A stretch of 64,000 nucleotides of DNA. Source: a virus. Below, piece by piece: positions 40,247-49,867 of this stretch; position 1 is the stretch's first letter; the number at the start of each line of letters is the position of its first letter. The notes below the pieces were generated by a model, which ran no database searches, had not been told where the DNA came from, and saw only the letters and a list, made by a program, of their open reading frames with translations. The stretch spans positions 23,591 to 87,590 of the IMG/VR virus record IMGVR_UViG_3300032265_003779, one strand, 5' to 3'. The position numbers and the translations under genes were made by a program.

Positions 40247-43200
40247 ATGTATAACTTCAAAGAATTTTTTAATAAAAACTGCACTTTTAAAATGTTGTTA
40301 GAGGCATATCGTGGATGGCATTCAGAAAAACCAATTCTTTATGATTACGAAGATTTAGATTTCTTATATCAAATAGATCAAAAATATTGGGAAGATGCAT
40401 TAAAAGCAAGATATATGAAAACATGGGAGCTTCTTAAAAACAGAGAAAATATAAGAAATAAAATAATCAAAGAAATGATAGATGCTTCTAAGGCGAGTGG
40501 TTTTTTGAAAGTAGTAAAAACTCCTGCTAAAAATGTTATGGGCTTTAAAAAGTCTACAAAGTTCAATGTTGATGAAAACAATGTTAATGAATTTAAAGAA
40601 TTTTTGTTAAAAATAAGCAATAGGTATGACTCTTACGGAAAAGAAGTTGGCTCTGTGAATGAGAAAGAGGCTTCTGAAAGAAAACGTTGGATTGATGATT
40701 TTTTTGAAAGATATGATATAGAAACTATCACGCCTGGTGGTAGCAAAGATAATTACAAAACTATAAGGAACTTGATATTTGATATTATCAAAAGAATAGT
40801 AATATATGTAAAAGGCGGAGATGAAGAAAAGTATCTTGCAGGTGGTAGTATTAATATAAAATTCTATATTAATAGATTAATACAAAAATTAGAAACTACA
40901 GAGGGTGAGGCACATTATCTAAAAACAAAACTTGTGAATTTGAGTAAAATTTACAAGAAAGATATGTATTTTGAACCACAAGGAAAATATGGATTTGACC
41001 TATCGCTTCCTCGTAGAAAAACAATAATAACAAATAATGAAGAAGGAAAACCAGAAAAAGAAACCACATATGGTTTTGACAGCAGCGGATTTTATTTTCC
41101 TAAAAGCACTGGGATAAGAGACTCGTTATCTAGACTTATGTCTTTAAATTATCAAAGACATCTTCCAAACGAGACTGGCTCTGGGGATCTGCCGTCTGAT
41201 AGTCCTGAGAAAATGCATGATGTAACGTATAAAATAGTAAGATCTAAGATGGGAAAAGTAAAAAGATATAAAGATACTTTTATTTTTGATGTATTTCAAA
41301 AAAAGTTTGCCAATCAAATAGCAAAATTTGTATCAAATAATTCTGATATTAACTGGTATGATGATAAAGTAAAAGAGATGCTTGAAGGAAGTTTGGACTC
41401 AGAAAAAGAGATGGAAGAAATTAATAGTGGAGTATGGTTAGTTAAAAGTATTTTAAATAACCCTAATGCTGGAGTAGAAAAAGCTAACGAGATATCCAAG
41501 CAACTTAAAAAAATATTTCATGGAACAGTTTATGGTGCTGATAAAAAACTGTATGATAGAGAAGTAATTGATTATACAAAAAAAGAAGATAATAAAATAG
41601 GTCCAGCAACACTTAGAAACATTACCAAATTTGAAAATATAAAAAAAATAAGAAAATTAAAAGATATGTTTTCTGAGTATTTCGCCACATTAAGAGCTAC
41701 AGATACTCTAGAAAAAATAAAATTGTCTGGTCCAAAAATATTATCTACCATGGAAACTGGAGATGCTGAAAAAGATGCTGAAATTATAAGAAAAGAACTT
41801 ACTTTGCTGGATTCTAGGGACAAAGATGAGCTAAAAACCATTCTTGGAGAAGAAGATTGGAAAAAATTTATAAAAACTGGAAGATTACCCTATAAAATAG
41901 ATAAAGATACAAAAGAAATTTTAGTAGGAGGAGAACATCCTCCTATAGTGCTTCCACACGTAACTGTTAAGGATGAGAATGGAGTCCACTCCTTTCCTCT
42001 ACTAAATCCCGGATCTTTTGTAATGCCACTAAAAATGTTGACTTCTGAGGAACTAGAGGATATAGATCGAACAAAGAGAGAAATCCAAGATAACATCAAC
42101 TCTTATAGTGAGTTGAAGAACATAAATTTAGATGATGATGAAGAGTTGGAATCTTTGTTGAATTCAATAGAAAAACAACCTAAATATAAAAATCTTGATA
42201 ATAAAGATTTTAAACAAAAATTAAATAAATTAATAAAAATAATAAAGAGTCAAAAAGAAGCAGAAAATAGAAAAATAACAACTTCTAGAAGTAGTAGTGT
42301 TTTGGGAGAAAAAGGAGAAGCCACGCCTATTATTCAGTATCACAAAGCTGACCGATATGCCAGAGAAAGAGGATCAATAGTTCCAGGGCATAGACCAAGA
42401 TCAGCCATGTCTATGCCTAGCTCTCCTCAAGAAATAAAAACAATGATAGGATATTATAAAATATTTTCATCAACTCAAAGGGAAAATCAACCAACAACTA
42501 TCGTTAATCCGAGAGGAGGAACGCTGATAGATGGCGGCACTTGGAAAACAATAAATAAAATATTTGAAAAAAATCCAGAAAAAAAACCAGATAAAGAAAC
42601 AGTAAATCCCATGAGATTTTATGTATATGATATCTTTAATAAAGCTGAAAGGGATTTGGAAGGCAACAAACAGTTAGAATCCGTTAATTTAAATAATTTT
42701 ATATTAATAAAAGAATTTAAAATCAATGAAGCGAAAGAAGCATATTATGAAATAGAAAAATCAAAAGATGATAGTGGCGGGGCACGAGATCAAATAGAAG
42801 GATGGGATGATATTGTAGAAGGAATGAAGTTATTTCTACTGAGAAAAATGTATGGTGGAAATGAATTAGATTCAGGCGTTAAAGAAAAATATTTAAAGCC
42901 TCGAAAGTTTCAAGATATACATGATGAAATTGCTGCTGAATTTGTTAAGGAGGCATCAAGCCCAACACTGTGGTCGCCGGAAGCCAGAAGAATTGCTGCT
43001 GCTGGAATTATTGGAAAGATAGCACAAAAAGAAACAGGATTCAGAGATGTTAAAGATGATGATGATGATGATGAGATAAAACAAGTGGCTAGAAAAAGAA
43101 GAACGGGACAAGGTGCTGAAAAAACTGAAAAATCTAGCTCTAGATTGGATATTAGTCCTTTAAATTCTAGTAGTTCTGGGGGCAAGGATGTATTAAAACT

Positions 43201-44266
43201 AATCTTCATAGATATGAAGAACCCATTTATAAGACGTGCGCAAGATGGATCTAAAGTTGCATTGTTGAGATTTGGATGGAGAGCAAATCCTTCAGAAGCA
43301 ATAGAGCAAGAAGATAGTATTGAAAATCATATTTATAAATATTCTAAATTATTAGAATCTGCAAATACTCTTTTGTCAGGATCAGATAAAACAAACAAGA
43401 TTGTTTTTGATAAAATTATAGATAATATTGAAAATGAAAAAAATAATCTACTTTCATTTTGGGACGATTTTTATAATCTAGCTCTAAATAAGTTTAATGA
43501 TTCAACCAAAGATAAATCTACCGATAGCTATAAAACAATTCTAGATTATTTTAGTGAATCCGATGAAATAACTCGTAAAAAAGTATCTAGTCTATATGAC
43601 AGCGTAACACAAAAGATGTTAGCAAAAGAAGATGTAATTGTAACTTCTATATCTTTTGATACAAACGAATCTATTAATAATATAGTGTCAACAAAAATAG
43701 AAGATTTAAAAATAATATTCAATCAAATAAACGATATTATAAAAGAAGATCCAGAAGTAAAAATTACTTCAACACCTTTTACTGCAAAGGGCAGAGGTCC
43801 TGGGGTGAGTAAAGATGAGACTGATGATGAGTACAAAGAAAGAAGAAGACTTTGGTTTCAAAAAATTGGTTATATAGCACCTATAGTTCCTGTTAAGATG
43901 AATGCAATGGAGAAGCCAATAGTTTATTGGGCTAGATTAGTAAAAGAATTATTTGTGTATCTTAATCATCACACGAATAAAAATCACATAGAAAGTGATA
44001 TTGATACTCGTCTAACGATTCAAAAATTTATTGCAATAAAACTGGGTGGTATATCTAGATTATCTAGAGATCTTAAGTATCCTGTACATTCATTCTTTGA
44101 CAGAATAGATAAAAATATAAAAGAACTTAGTGAAATTTTCAATAAAAATAAGGATAAATTAAGTCTTTCTATAGGAGAAAAAGAGTCTATAATAAAAACT
44201 ATAGGAATGTTTTCTGGGTCTATACCTAATTTGAAAGGCACATTGTTTAAGAGTCTACAGAAGTGA
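40247..44266 (+). CDS. 1339-residue unknown protein with capsid-targeting-like N-terminus
   Basis: Begins MYNFKEFFNKNCTFKMLLEA, with a possible processing site after L-L-E. The protein is highly charged (Lys, Glu, Asp), mostly helical, with a poly-Asp stretch near 940 (KDDDDDDEI) and low-complexity Ser segments. There are no obvious enzyme motifs. Size and tag suggest a large head-internal protein, comparable in concept with T4 Alt or the inner-body proteins of jumbo phages, but without visible similarity. Ribosome site aagga is present. The next gene starts 4 bases after the stop. Confidence 0.7.
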   Translation: MYNFKEFFNKNCTFKMLLEAYRGWHSEKPILYDYEDLDFLYQIDQKYWEDALKARYMKTWELLKNRENIRNKIIKEMIDASKASGFLKVVKTPAKNVMGFKKSTKFNVDENNVNEFKEFLLKISNRYDSYGKEVGSVNEKEASERKRWIDDFFERYDIETITPGGSKDNYKTIRNLIFDIIKRIVIYVKGGDEEKYLAGGSINIKFYINRLIQKLETTEGEAHYLKTKLVNLSKIYKKDMYFEPQGKYGFDLSLPRRKTIITNNEEGKPEKETTYGFDSSGFYFPKSTGIRDSLSRLMSLNYQRHLPNETGSGDLPSDSPEKMHDVTYKIVRSKMGKVKRYKDTFIFDVFQKKFANQIAKFVSNNSDINWYDDKVKEMLEGSLDSEKEMEEINSGVWLVKSILNNPNAGVEKANEISKQLKKIFHGTVYGADKKLYDREVIDYTKKEDNKIGPATLRNITKFENIKKIRKLKDMFSEYFATLRATDTLEKIKLSGPKILSTMETGDAEKDAEIIRKELTLLDSRDKDELKTILGEEDWKKFIKTGRLPYKIDKDTKEILVGGEHPPIVLPHVTVKDENGVHSFPLLNPGSFVMPLKMLTSEELEDIDRTKREIQDNINSYSELKNINLDDDEELESLLNSIEKQPKYKNLDNKDFKQKLNKLIKIIKSQKEAENRKITTSRSSSVLGEKGEATPIIQYHKADRYARERGSIVPGHRPRSAMSMPSSPQEIKTMIGYYKIFSSTQRENQPTTIVNPRGGTLIDGGTWKTINKIFEKNPEKKPDKETVNPMRFYVYDIFNKAERDLEGNKQLESVNLNNFILIKEFKINEAKEAYYEIEKSKDDSGGARDQIEGWDDIVEGMKLFLLRKMYGGNELDSGVKEKYLKPRKFQDIHDEIAAEFVKEASSPTLWSPEARRIAAAGIIGKIAQKETGFRDVKDDDDDDEIKQVARKRRTGQGAEKTEKSSSRLDISPLNSSSSGGKDVLKLIFIDMKNPFIRRAQDGSKVALLRFGWRANPSEAIEQEDSIENHIYKYSKLLESANTLLSGSDKTNKIVFDKIIDNIENEKNNLLSFWDDFYNLALNKFNDSTKDKSTDSYKTILDYFSESDEITRKKVSSLYDSVTQKMLAKEDVIVTSISFDTNESINNIVSTKIEDLKIIFNQINDIIKEDPEVKITSTPFTAKGRGPGVSKDETDDEYKERRRLWFQKIGYIAPIVPVKMNAMEKPIVYWARLVKELFVYLNHHTNKNHIESDIDTRLTIQKFIAIKLGGISRLSRDLKYPVHSFFDRIDKNIKELSEIFNKNKDKLSLSIGEKESIIKTIGMFSGSIPNLKGTLFKSLQK

Positions 44267-44270
44267 ATTT

Positions 44271-44540
44271 ATGGATTTTTTACAAAATCACAGAAACCAT
44301 TATATTAAAAAAAATATATTTGAAATATTAAAAGAGAGATTTAGTAGAAATGAAAATCTACTTGATCGGATGCTTCATTATATAATAATAACAGAAAAAG
44401 ATATTAAAGATTTAAATCAATTTGTAGCCGATATTTATGAAGTTGCATATCTTAGGTGTGTAGAAGATCATAAAAAAAAGTTTGAAGAATTGGGGTATCA
44501 AGTTAAAGTAACAGCAGATCATTCAAAGGACGGAGTATAG
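44271..44540 (+). CDS. Unknown small helical protein
   Basis: 89 residues, MDFLQNHRNHYIKKNIFEIL and ADIYEVAYLRCVEDHKKKFE. It starts 4 bases after the 1339-residue gene and is probably co-translated with it. It overlaps the converging gene at 44519 by 22 bases. No family is recognised. Confidence 0.55.
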   Translation: MDFLQNHRNHYIKKNIFEILKERFSRNENLLDRMLHYIIITEKDIKDLNQFVADIYEVAYLRCVEDHKKKFEELGYQVKVTADHSKDGV

Positions 44541-45073
44541 TCAGAAGTTGATCCTAGGTAATAGTAGCCCGAAGGAGCAGATGAAACTTCTATTATTTTC
44601 CACCATCTTTTATCTTTGTTTCTAGGATAAAGAATAGATTTTTCAGTCAATTGATCTTTACACCAAATTTTTATATATAGATCATCTTTGTCTAAGATTA
44701 TTATCTCTATTGTAAACTTTTCCAAATATTCCGTTCTTCTAAAAGACTCATCATATAAATCATCTTTTTTTTCAGTAGTTTTTGCCGGCAGACAGAAGCA
44801 AGGAATTGGATTATATTTTTTGATATTTTCACTTTTGATTATTTTTTCTGCGAGTTGTTTAATAACTTTTTGCTCTTGCTCTTTTTCTTCTTGTTTTTCC
44901 TCAGGTTTGACTTCTTGATCTTTAATTACATTGATAAATGTTTCATCTTTAACAACTTCTGGTAGCCAGTCAAAATTATACTTTTTATAATCTTTCCATA
45001 AATATTGATTATTCATTAAAGGGTTTGGTCCTGATATTTTGTAAAAACTGCCATCTTTCTTTTTTATTACCAT
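44519..45073 (-). CDS. Unknown protein with gp14-like N-terminal module
   Basis: 184 residues from the ATG at 45073. The start VIKKKDGSFYKISGPNPL parallels the start IKKSDGTPFCVSGSYQLF of the gp14-like protein at 45551. Residues 50-80 are a Glu/Gln/Lys helix. The C-terminal part is beta-rich (EIIILDKDDLYIKIWCKD, RWWKIIEVSSAPSGYYYLGS). A virion-associated role is inferred. No ribosome site; tatatattgatt precedes the ATG. Confidence 0.5.
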   Translation of the reverse strand: MVIKKKDGSFYKISGPNPLMNNQYLWKDYKKYNFDWLPEVVKDETFINVIKDQEVKPEEKQEEKEQEQKVIKQLAEKIIKSENIKKYNPIPCFCLPAKTTEKKDDLYDESFRRTEYLEKFTIEIIILDKDDLYIKIWCKDQLTEKSILYPRNKDKRWWKIIEVSSAPSGYYYLGSTSDYTPSFE

Positions 45074-45113
45074 AATCAATATATATTAGTGTAAATTATA
45101 TTGAAAGAGAAAT

Positions 45114-45521
45114 ATGGCAATTGTAATACCGACAATATCAAATAGATTGTTTTTAGAACTTATTTTTAGAAAAAAGATAGCTTCTGCTACCCAAAAATTA
45201 AAACTTTTTAAAAATGATTACATTCCAACAAAAAACTCTATTTTAACTCATTTAGAAGAAGCCGATTTTGGTGGATATCACGAAATCACTTTATCAAACT
45301 CAGACTGGATAGTGGATACTTTGTCTGGGGTGACATCTGCAAGTTGTCCCGAACAAGTGTTCGTGATAGAAGAACTTGCTGTAATTTATGGTTATTATGT
45401 TACCGTAGAAATAGATTCAGTAGAATACTTATATTGGCTTGAAAGATTTTCTGATGGTCCTTATGAACTTCCCCCTGATGGTGGCAGTGTTGCTATAACG
45501 GCAAATCTTGGAGTATTTTAA
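45114..45521 (+). CDS. Virion-protein candidate, related to the N-terminus of 31884-32936
   Basis: 135 residues. IVIPTISNRLFLELIFRKKI, EADFGGYHEITLSNSDW and IYGYYVTVEIDSVEYLYWLE correspond in order to segments of the larger protein at 31884. It may be a single-domain version of a fibre or baseplate module. Ribosome site agagaa is weak, and a TATA-type box lies near 45080. Confidence 0.6.
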   Translation: MAIVIPTISNRLFLELIFRKKIASATQKLKLFKNDYIPTKNSILTHLEEADFGGYHEITLSNSDWIVDTLSGVTSASCPEQVFVIEELAVIYGYYVTVEIDSVEYLYWLERFSDGPYELPPDGGSVAITANLGVF

Positions 45522-45539
45522 AAGATTAAAAAAGATTAA

Positions 45540-45553
45540 TATATAATAGTATG
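45540..45553 (+). promoter_or_regulatory. TATATAAT box three bases before ATG
   Basis: TATATAAT (45540-45547) plus AGT and then ATG; one base differs from the identical pair at 30657 and 46242. No ribosome site. Confidence 0.55.
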
Positions 45554-46084
45554 ATAAAAAAATCTGATGGAACTCCTTTTTGTGTGTCAGGAAGCTATCA
45601 ATTATTTGATCCCTCAGATCCTCAATTCACTCTTTATGATAGTTGGGATCAAGAGGCAATTCAAAGAGGTGGAATTCCAATATTTTATTATGAAGTTTTT
45701 ATTCAATCGGCTACAGTTGATCCACTTTATCTTGAAGACAGAGGCAAGATATTTTCCCAAACACCGGTACAACTTTGGGGATATTATGAGCCAGCGGCTA
45801 GTCAGAACTACGTAAATCAGTTTGGAATAGATGCTCCAGATGAGCAAATTTTTGAAATGAATTACAAGGCAGTCTTGAAGGCAATTGGACACGCTCCCAA
45901 AATAGGGTCCAGATTGTATACTCCTCACTTACAAGAAAATTGGGTTATTATTCAAAGAAATCTTGCAGAATTTAAACAGTGGGGAGTTCTTCATATTCAA
46001 TTAGTATCACAGAAGTTTCAAGAAAGTGTTACTACAAACGAAGGAAAAATTCCTCAACCAAAACAAGATTTTAAGATTATTTAA
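45551..46084 (+). CDS. Neck protein candidate, T4 gp14-like
   Basis: 177 residues. The sequence YDSWDQEAIQRGGIPIFYYE, then DPLYLEDRGKIF, FGIDAPDEQIFEMNYKAVLK and PKIGSRLYTPHLQENWVI follows the order of T4 gp14 (E.I...G....YY, D.i..ED, FG....DE....N, P..GD.iy.P). It lies directly before the gp15-like, sheath and tube genes, as expected from T4 order 13-14-15-18-19. It is shorter than T4 gp14 (256). Confidence 0.65.
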   Translation: MIKKSDGTPFCVSGSYQLFDPSDPQFTLYDSWDQEAIQRGGIPIFYYEVFIQSATVDPLYLEDRGKIFSQTPVQLWGYYEPAASQNYVNQFGIDAPDEQIFEMNYKAVLKAIGHAPKIGSRLYTPHLQENWVIIQRNLAEFKQWGVLHIQLVSQKFQESVTTNEGKIPQPKQDFKII

Positions 46085-46244
46085 TCTTATTTTTAATAAG
46101 AACAAAAGGAAATTTTGGTTTTTTAAATAAAGTGGGCTCAAATATTACCACTTCCACTTTTCTTTTACATGTGTTTTTTTCTATTTTTATTAATTTCATA
46201 TTGTATTTATCCATTTTTCTCCACTTTAATTTAAGGTTACTCAT
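46077..46244 (-). CDS. Possible 55-residue basic protein
   Basis: MSNLKLKWRKMDKYNMKL, then IKIEKNTCKRKVEVVIFEP and a basic end. It occupies the gap between the gp14-like and gp15-like genes on the opposite strand. Its ATG faces the gp15-like ATG across 10 bases, within the palindromic element at 46242. Low complexity and lack of similarity keep confidence modest. Confidence 0.4.
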   Translation of the reverse strand: MSNLKLKWRKMDKYNMKLIKIEKNTCKRKVEVVIFEPTLFKKPKFPFVLIKNKIK

Positions 46245-46257
46245 ATATAATATTATG
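46242..46257. promoter_or_regulatory. CATATATAATATTATG, bidirectional promoter-start element
   Basis: The 16 bases contain the ATG of the gp15-like gene (46255) at one end and that of a possible minus-strand gene (46244) at the other, with TATATAAT between. Identical to 30657-30672. Confidence 0.6.
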
Positions 46258-47202
46258 GAAAATCATCCTGAAAAAAGCCTTGTAGATTGTAATTCAAAAG
46301 GATTTAATTTTCAAGAAAATAAAACAACGCCAGAAGGTTGTAGCCCGTCGCCTGATAGTCTTGATTTTTTAGAGGATAGTTTTAGAAACGAAAAAACTAA
46401 TCTTGGGAAAGGTAATCTTGGCGACCCTATGCAAACGGGTCACATTTTAAATGATGGAACAAACTTTAACACAATATACAGATATAGTAAAGCTTTAAGA
46501 GGAACAGATGAAGCTGTTATGGATCTATTCAAAGATATAGTTGTTCTAGATGAAGACGGTAAGGCACATAGAGTTCCTATAATTTGGGGATCACAAGAAA
46601 AAGCAGTAGCTGCTATAGTTCAAGATAATGTAAGAAAAGATAACTCATTAGTTGTTGACAGAATTAGACTTCCTATATTAGCAATTAACAGCCAAGACTA
46701 TCAATTTAATCAAGGCAGATATGTTTATCACAAAGCTTTAGATTATGCAAGAGATTTAAGATCGGATAAAAAACCAGGAAGAACAATCAAAGAAAAGCAT
46801 GAAAGAGACACCATACTCGGTATGGCAAAAGGAATACCAATAGATATAAGTTATTCTCTATACGCTTGGACCATGTATATAGAAGATATGAACCAAATAT
46901 TAGAGCAAATAATTTTAAAATTTAGCCCTTTTGCATATATAAAGGTTAGAGGTGTTGTTTGGGAAATTCAAGTAAAGTTAGATTCAATTGCTAACAACCT
47001 TGAAATAGAACCGGGCAACCAAGCGATCAGAGTTGTTAAGTTTCAATTCAACTTAACTGCCGAGTCATTTATACCTCAGCCAATTGTAAGAAAAAAATCA
47101 ATTCTAACAACAAGAATAGAATTGACAGAAGGATTAAAAGAAGAAGATATAAAAGAGATAATAAACAGAATAGAAGAAACGGTTAAGGAGAATAAGTGTT
47201 AG
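46255..47202 (+). CDS. Tail completion / sheath stabiliser protein, T4 gp15-like
   Basis: 315 residues from the ATG at 46255; the open frame upstream is intergenic. After a polar N-terminus, the order YRYSKALRGTDEAVMDLFKD, HRVPIIWGSQEKAVAAI, VVDRIRLPILAINSQDYQFN and MAKGIPIDISYSLYAWTMYI, EDMNQILEQIILKFSPFAYI follows T4 gp15 (rVPi.yg...k; lPrm.f.i...yd; PyDi.fnLyi.t.n.dda.qI.EqILP.F.P). In T4, gp15 caps the tail tube and sheath and joins the neck. Position before the sheath gene agrees. Confidence 0.72.
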   Translation: MENHPEKSLVDCNSKGFNFQENKTTPEGCSPSPDSLDFLEDSFRNEKTNLGKGNLGDPMQTGHILNDGTNFNTIYRYSKALRGTDEAVMDLFKDIVVLDEDGKAHRVPIIWGSQEKAVAAIVQDNVRKDNSLVVDRIRLPILAINSQDYQFNQGRYVYHKALDYARDLRSDKKPGRTIKEKHERDTILGMAKGIPIDISYSLYAWTMYIEDMNQILEQIILKFSPFAYIKVRGVVWEIQVKLDSIANNLEIEPGNQAIRVVKFQFNLTAESFIPQPIVRKKSILTTRIELTEGLKEEDIKEIINRIEETVKENKC

Positions 47203-47408
47203 AAATAACAAATAGAAAAAAATTTCCCATGCAACTAGTTGTTAAGGCACGGAAGGCACCCGGTTCGTTTACAGTTTTAAACATACCCGGAATTGGTTCA
47301 GGAAAAAATATTTTCTTGCTCGAAGAAGAGAGGTCAACTGACTATATACTTAGGGCAGAGAAACAAGGATTTATCACTACAAAAATTTTAGATATAAAGG
47401 GAGCATAA
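47196..47408 (+). CDS. Small protein before the tail sheath gene (GTG start)
   Basis: 70 residues from GTG at 47196, overlapping the gp15-like gene by 7 bases; ribosome site aaggag supports this start. Sequence: MLEITNRKKFPMQLVVKARK, APGSFTVLNIPGIGSGKNIF, a beta-type domain. Translationally linked to the sheath gene (2-base gap). Function unknown; an assembly or tail protein is likely from its place. Confidence 0.65.
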   Translation: MLEITNRKKFPMQLVVKARKAPGSFTVLNIPGIGSGKNIFLLEEERSTDYILRAEKQGFITTKILDIKGA

Positions 47409-47410
47409 AA

Positions 47411-49834
47411 ATGGCAATTTTACGGGGATTTCCACCTTCCAACACAATCAGTCCTAGTGTAAGAATAGCTGAAAAAGATTTAAGTTATGTTGCATCTACA
47501 CCTTCGACTCACAGAGGAGCTCTTGTGGGTTTTGCTAGCAAAGGTCCTATAAACACCCCCACACTAGTTACTAGTGTTAGACAATTGCATACTATTTTCG
47601 GATATCCTCATCCAGATGTTAGTGATCCATTTTTAATTTACGCTGCTCAGCAGTATCTTAACGTTTCTAATCAACTTTATGTGGTTAGAGTGGCAGAAGA
47701 TAATGCAGTTAGTGATGAAAGAGCTGAAACTGCATATATAGATATTCCAAGTGCTGGAAGTGTTGTTGAAATAGTATCTGGAGTTAACGAAAGTTATGTT
47801 TTTGATAACGATGGTTTCTTTAGATGGAAGTTAAACGGCATGCTTGCATCTAAAACACTCGTAGTTCCTGCTCACACTTATACAGCAAATGAACTTGCGA
47901 TGACTTTAAACGAGCAACTAGACACTGTTATCGATGGAATTATCTTCTTTGCAAGTAATGATGGACCAGATAATTATATTTCTGTGAAAACAGTATGGGC
48001 ATACGGTCCAGACGCAAGCCTTGAATTAATATCTGTAAAAGATTCCATATATGGCGGAGCATCTTCAATCACAGGTTTAGGCACTGGTATGACCCAGGCA
48101 GTAACCGTAGCCTCAAATGTAAAGTATGGCTCAGGTTCTGAAGAAACTTTTGATTTTACAGGACTATCTGGATTGACAATGCAACTAATAGTAGACGGAT
48201 CTGGTGTTGCATCTATAGACGGAGTTGTTCAGGTTCTAGATCTATCGTCATTTGACAATACTTCAGCAGTAACTCTAGCCAATATAATTTCAAATCTTAA
48301 TAATCAAAAAATATCAGATGAAGGCGGAACAGGTGATCTTCCGGGTGGTTGGACAGCCGAAAGTGCTAATATTGGCGGAAAAAACTACCTTTCAATAAGA
48401 ACAAACAGCTATGGTAGAGATGCTCGACTAAGAGTTAAATCGGATGGAATGGCTGCACTTGAAGTATTTGCAATAGACACAAGAACAAAAGTTGGTGAAA
48501 GTCCTGTTAAATCTAGTGCTCTTGATATAGACGGAAATCCTGCTGCTACGGATGCAGATGTTGGAGGGATTATAGTTGGATTAGACAACACCAATATGTC
48601 CCAAATGACTTTTAGAGTTTATGCTGACAGTCCTGGCATCGAGGGCAATAAAACTCAGGTTAAAGTAATAAATAATGCCGAAGAAAACAATTTCTCTTTA
48701 CAAGTTTATAATAATGGAGTTCAAGTAGAGTCTTGGGGAGGTTTAACAAAAGATCCTGCAAGTAGATTCTATGTAGAATCTTATATAGCTCAAGTTTCTG
48801 ACTTTATCAGAGTAAGTGATATGACAGACGTAGACTCTCCTCCTCTAGATTCTTTAACTTATTCTCCATTAAATGGAGTTTATAGTCTTAGCGGAGGATC
48901 AGATGGAATACCTTCTGACCCTGATAGGCAGGATGAACTTATAATTGGAAATGATATGGGATATACCGGAATTTATTCTTTAAGCGAACCAGAACAAGTC
49001 GATATAGATTTAATTGCTGTTCCTGGTCATGGTAGCACTCGTGTTGTTCAAGCTCTGATAGACCTTTGTCAATATGTCAGAACAGATTGTATGGCTATAA
49101 TAGATCCTCCTTTTGGACTCACGGTTAAAGAAATAGTTCAATGGCAAAATGGTGTTCATCCACTAAATCCTGATAGATTTGATAGTGATTTTGCAGCACT
49201 ATATTGGCCTTGGTTAAAGATTAGAGACACATTCAACAAAATTGATGTTTGGGTTCCACCAAGTGGATCAGTTCTTGCAACAATAGCAAACAGTGACAAC
49301 ATATCAGCCCCTTGGTTTGCTCCTGCAGGTACAACCAGAGGCATTGTATCTAATGTGCTTGATGTTTATGCCAGACCTACGCTTGAAGAACGAGATCAGA
49401 TGTATGGAAATAGAAATTGTGTAAATCCCATTATTCAGTTTGTAGACACACAAGGATTCTTAATATTTGGTCAAAAGACACTTCAAAGAAGACCTACTGC
49501 TTTGGACCGAATCGGTGTAAGAAGAATGATGCTTTATGTAGAGAAGAGAATTAAAGTTGCTAGTAGAGATTTGTTGTTTGAGCCTAATGATGAAGTATTC
49601 AGAAATAGATTTATCTCTGTTGCCAAGGGAATATTACAAGAGGTTCAGGTCGGCAGAGGAATTACAGACTTTGTAATAAAAGCTGACGCTGAATTGAATA
49701 CCCCAGACGTTATCGATAGAAATGAATTTAGAGCAAGAATAGGAATACAGCCTACCCATGCAGCAGAATTTATATTTATTGAATTTAGCATTCACCGAAC
49801 TGGAAGCTTTTCAGAAAATGCCGATACACTTTGA
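47411..49834 (+). CDS. gp18: Tail sheath protein, T4 gp18 type
   Basis: 807 residues. The N-terminus SPSVRIAEKDLSYVASTPST, with RGALVGFASKGPINTP and TIFGYPHPDVSDPFLIYAAQ, and the C-terminus (GIVSNVLDVYARPTLEERDQ, NPIIQFVDTQGFLIFGQKTL, GVRRMMLYVEKRIKVASRDL) are diagnostic of T4-like sheath proteins. Subunits form the contractile sheath around the tube. Residues about 130-470 are a longer surface insertion than in T4 (659 residues total). Ribosome site aaggga is strong. Confidence 0.95.
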   Translation: MAILRGFPPSNTISPSVRIAEKDLSYVASTPSTHRGALVGFASKGPINTPTLVTSVRQLHTIFGYPHPDVSDPFLIYAAQQYLNVSNQLYVVRVAEDNAVSDERAETAYIDIPSAGSVVEIVSGVNESYVFDNDGFFRWKLNGMLASKTLVVPAHTYTANELAMTLNEQLDTVIDGIIFFASNDGPDNYISVKTVWAYGPDASLELISVKDSIYGGASSITGLGTGMTQAVTVASNVKYGSGSEETFDFTGLSGLTMQLIVDGSGVASIDGVVQVLDLSSFDNTSAVTLANIISNLNNQKISDEGGTGDLPGGWTAESANIGGKNYLSIRTNSYGRDARLRVKSDGMAALEVFAIDTRTKVGESPVKSSALDIDGNPAATDADVGGIIVGLDNTNMSQMTFRVYADSPGIEGNKTQVKVINNAEENNFSLQVYNNGVQVESWGGLTKDPASRFYVESYIAQVSDFIRVSDMTDVDSPPLDSLTYSPLNGVYSLSGGSDGIPSDPDRQDELIIGNDMGYTGIYSLSEPEQVDIDLIAVPGHGSTRVVQALIDLCQYVRTDCMAIIDPPFGLTVKEIVQWQNGVHPLNPDRFDSDFAALYWPWLKIRDTFNKIDVWVPPSGSVLATIANSDNISAPWFAPAGTTRGIVSNVLDVYARPTLEERDQMYGNRNCVNPIIQFVDTQGFLIFGQKTLQRRPTALDRIGVRRMMLYVEKRIKVASRDLLFEPNDEVFRNRFISVAKGILQEVQVGRGITDFVIKADAELNTPDVIDRNEFRARIGIQPTHAAEFIFIEFSIHRTGSFSENADTL

Positions 49835-49867
49835 TAATAAATAATACTTATAAGGAGAATTTAAAAA

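Noticed and set aside
46132-46254. N-terminal extension of the gp15-like protein
   Set aside because: The extension is hydrophobic low-complexity sequence read through the intergenic region; the ATG at 46255 has the promoter-start element.
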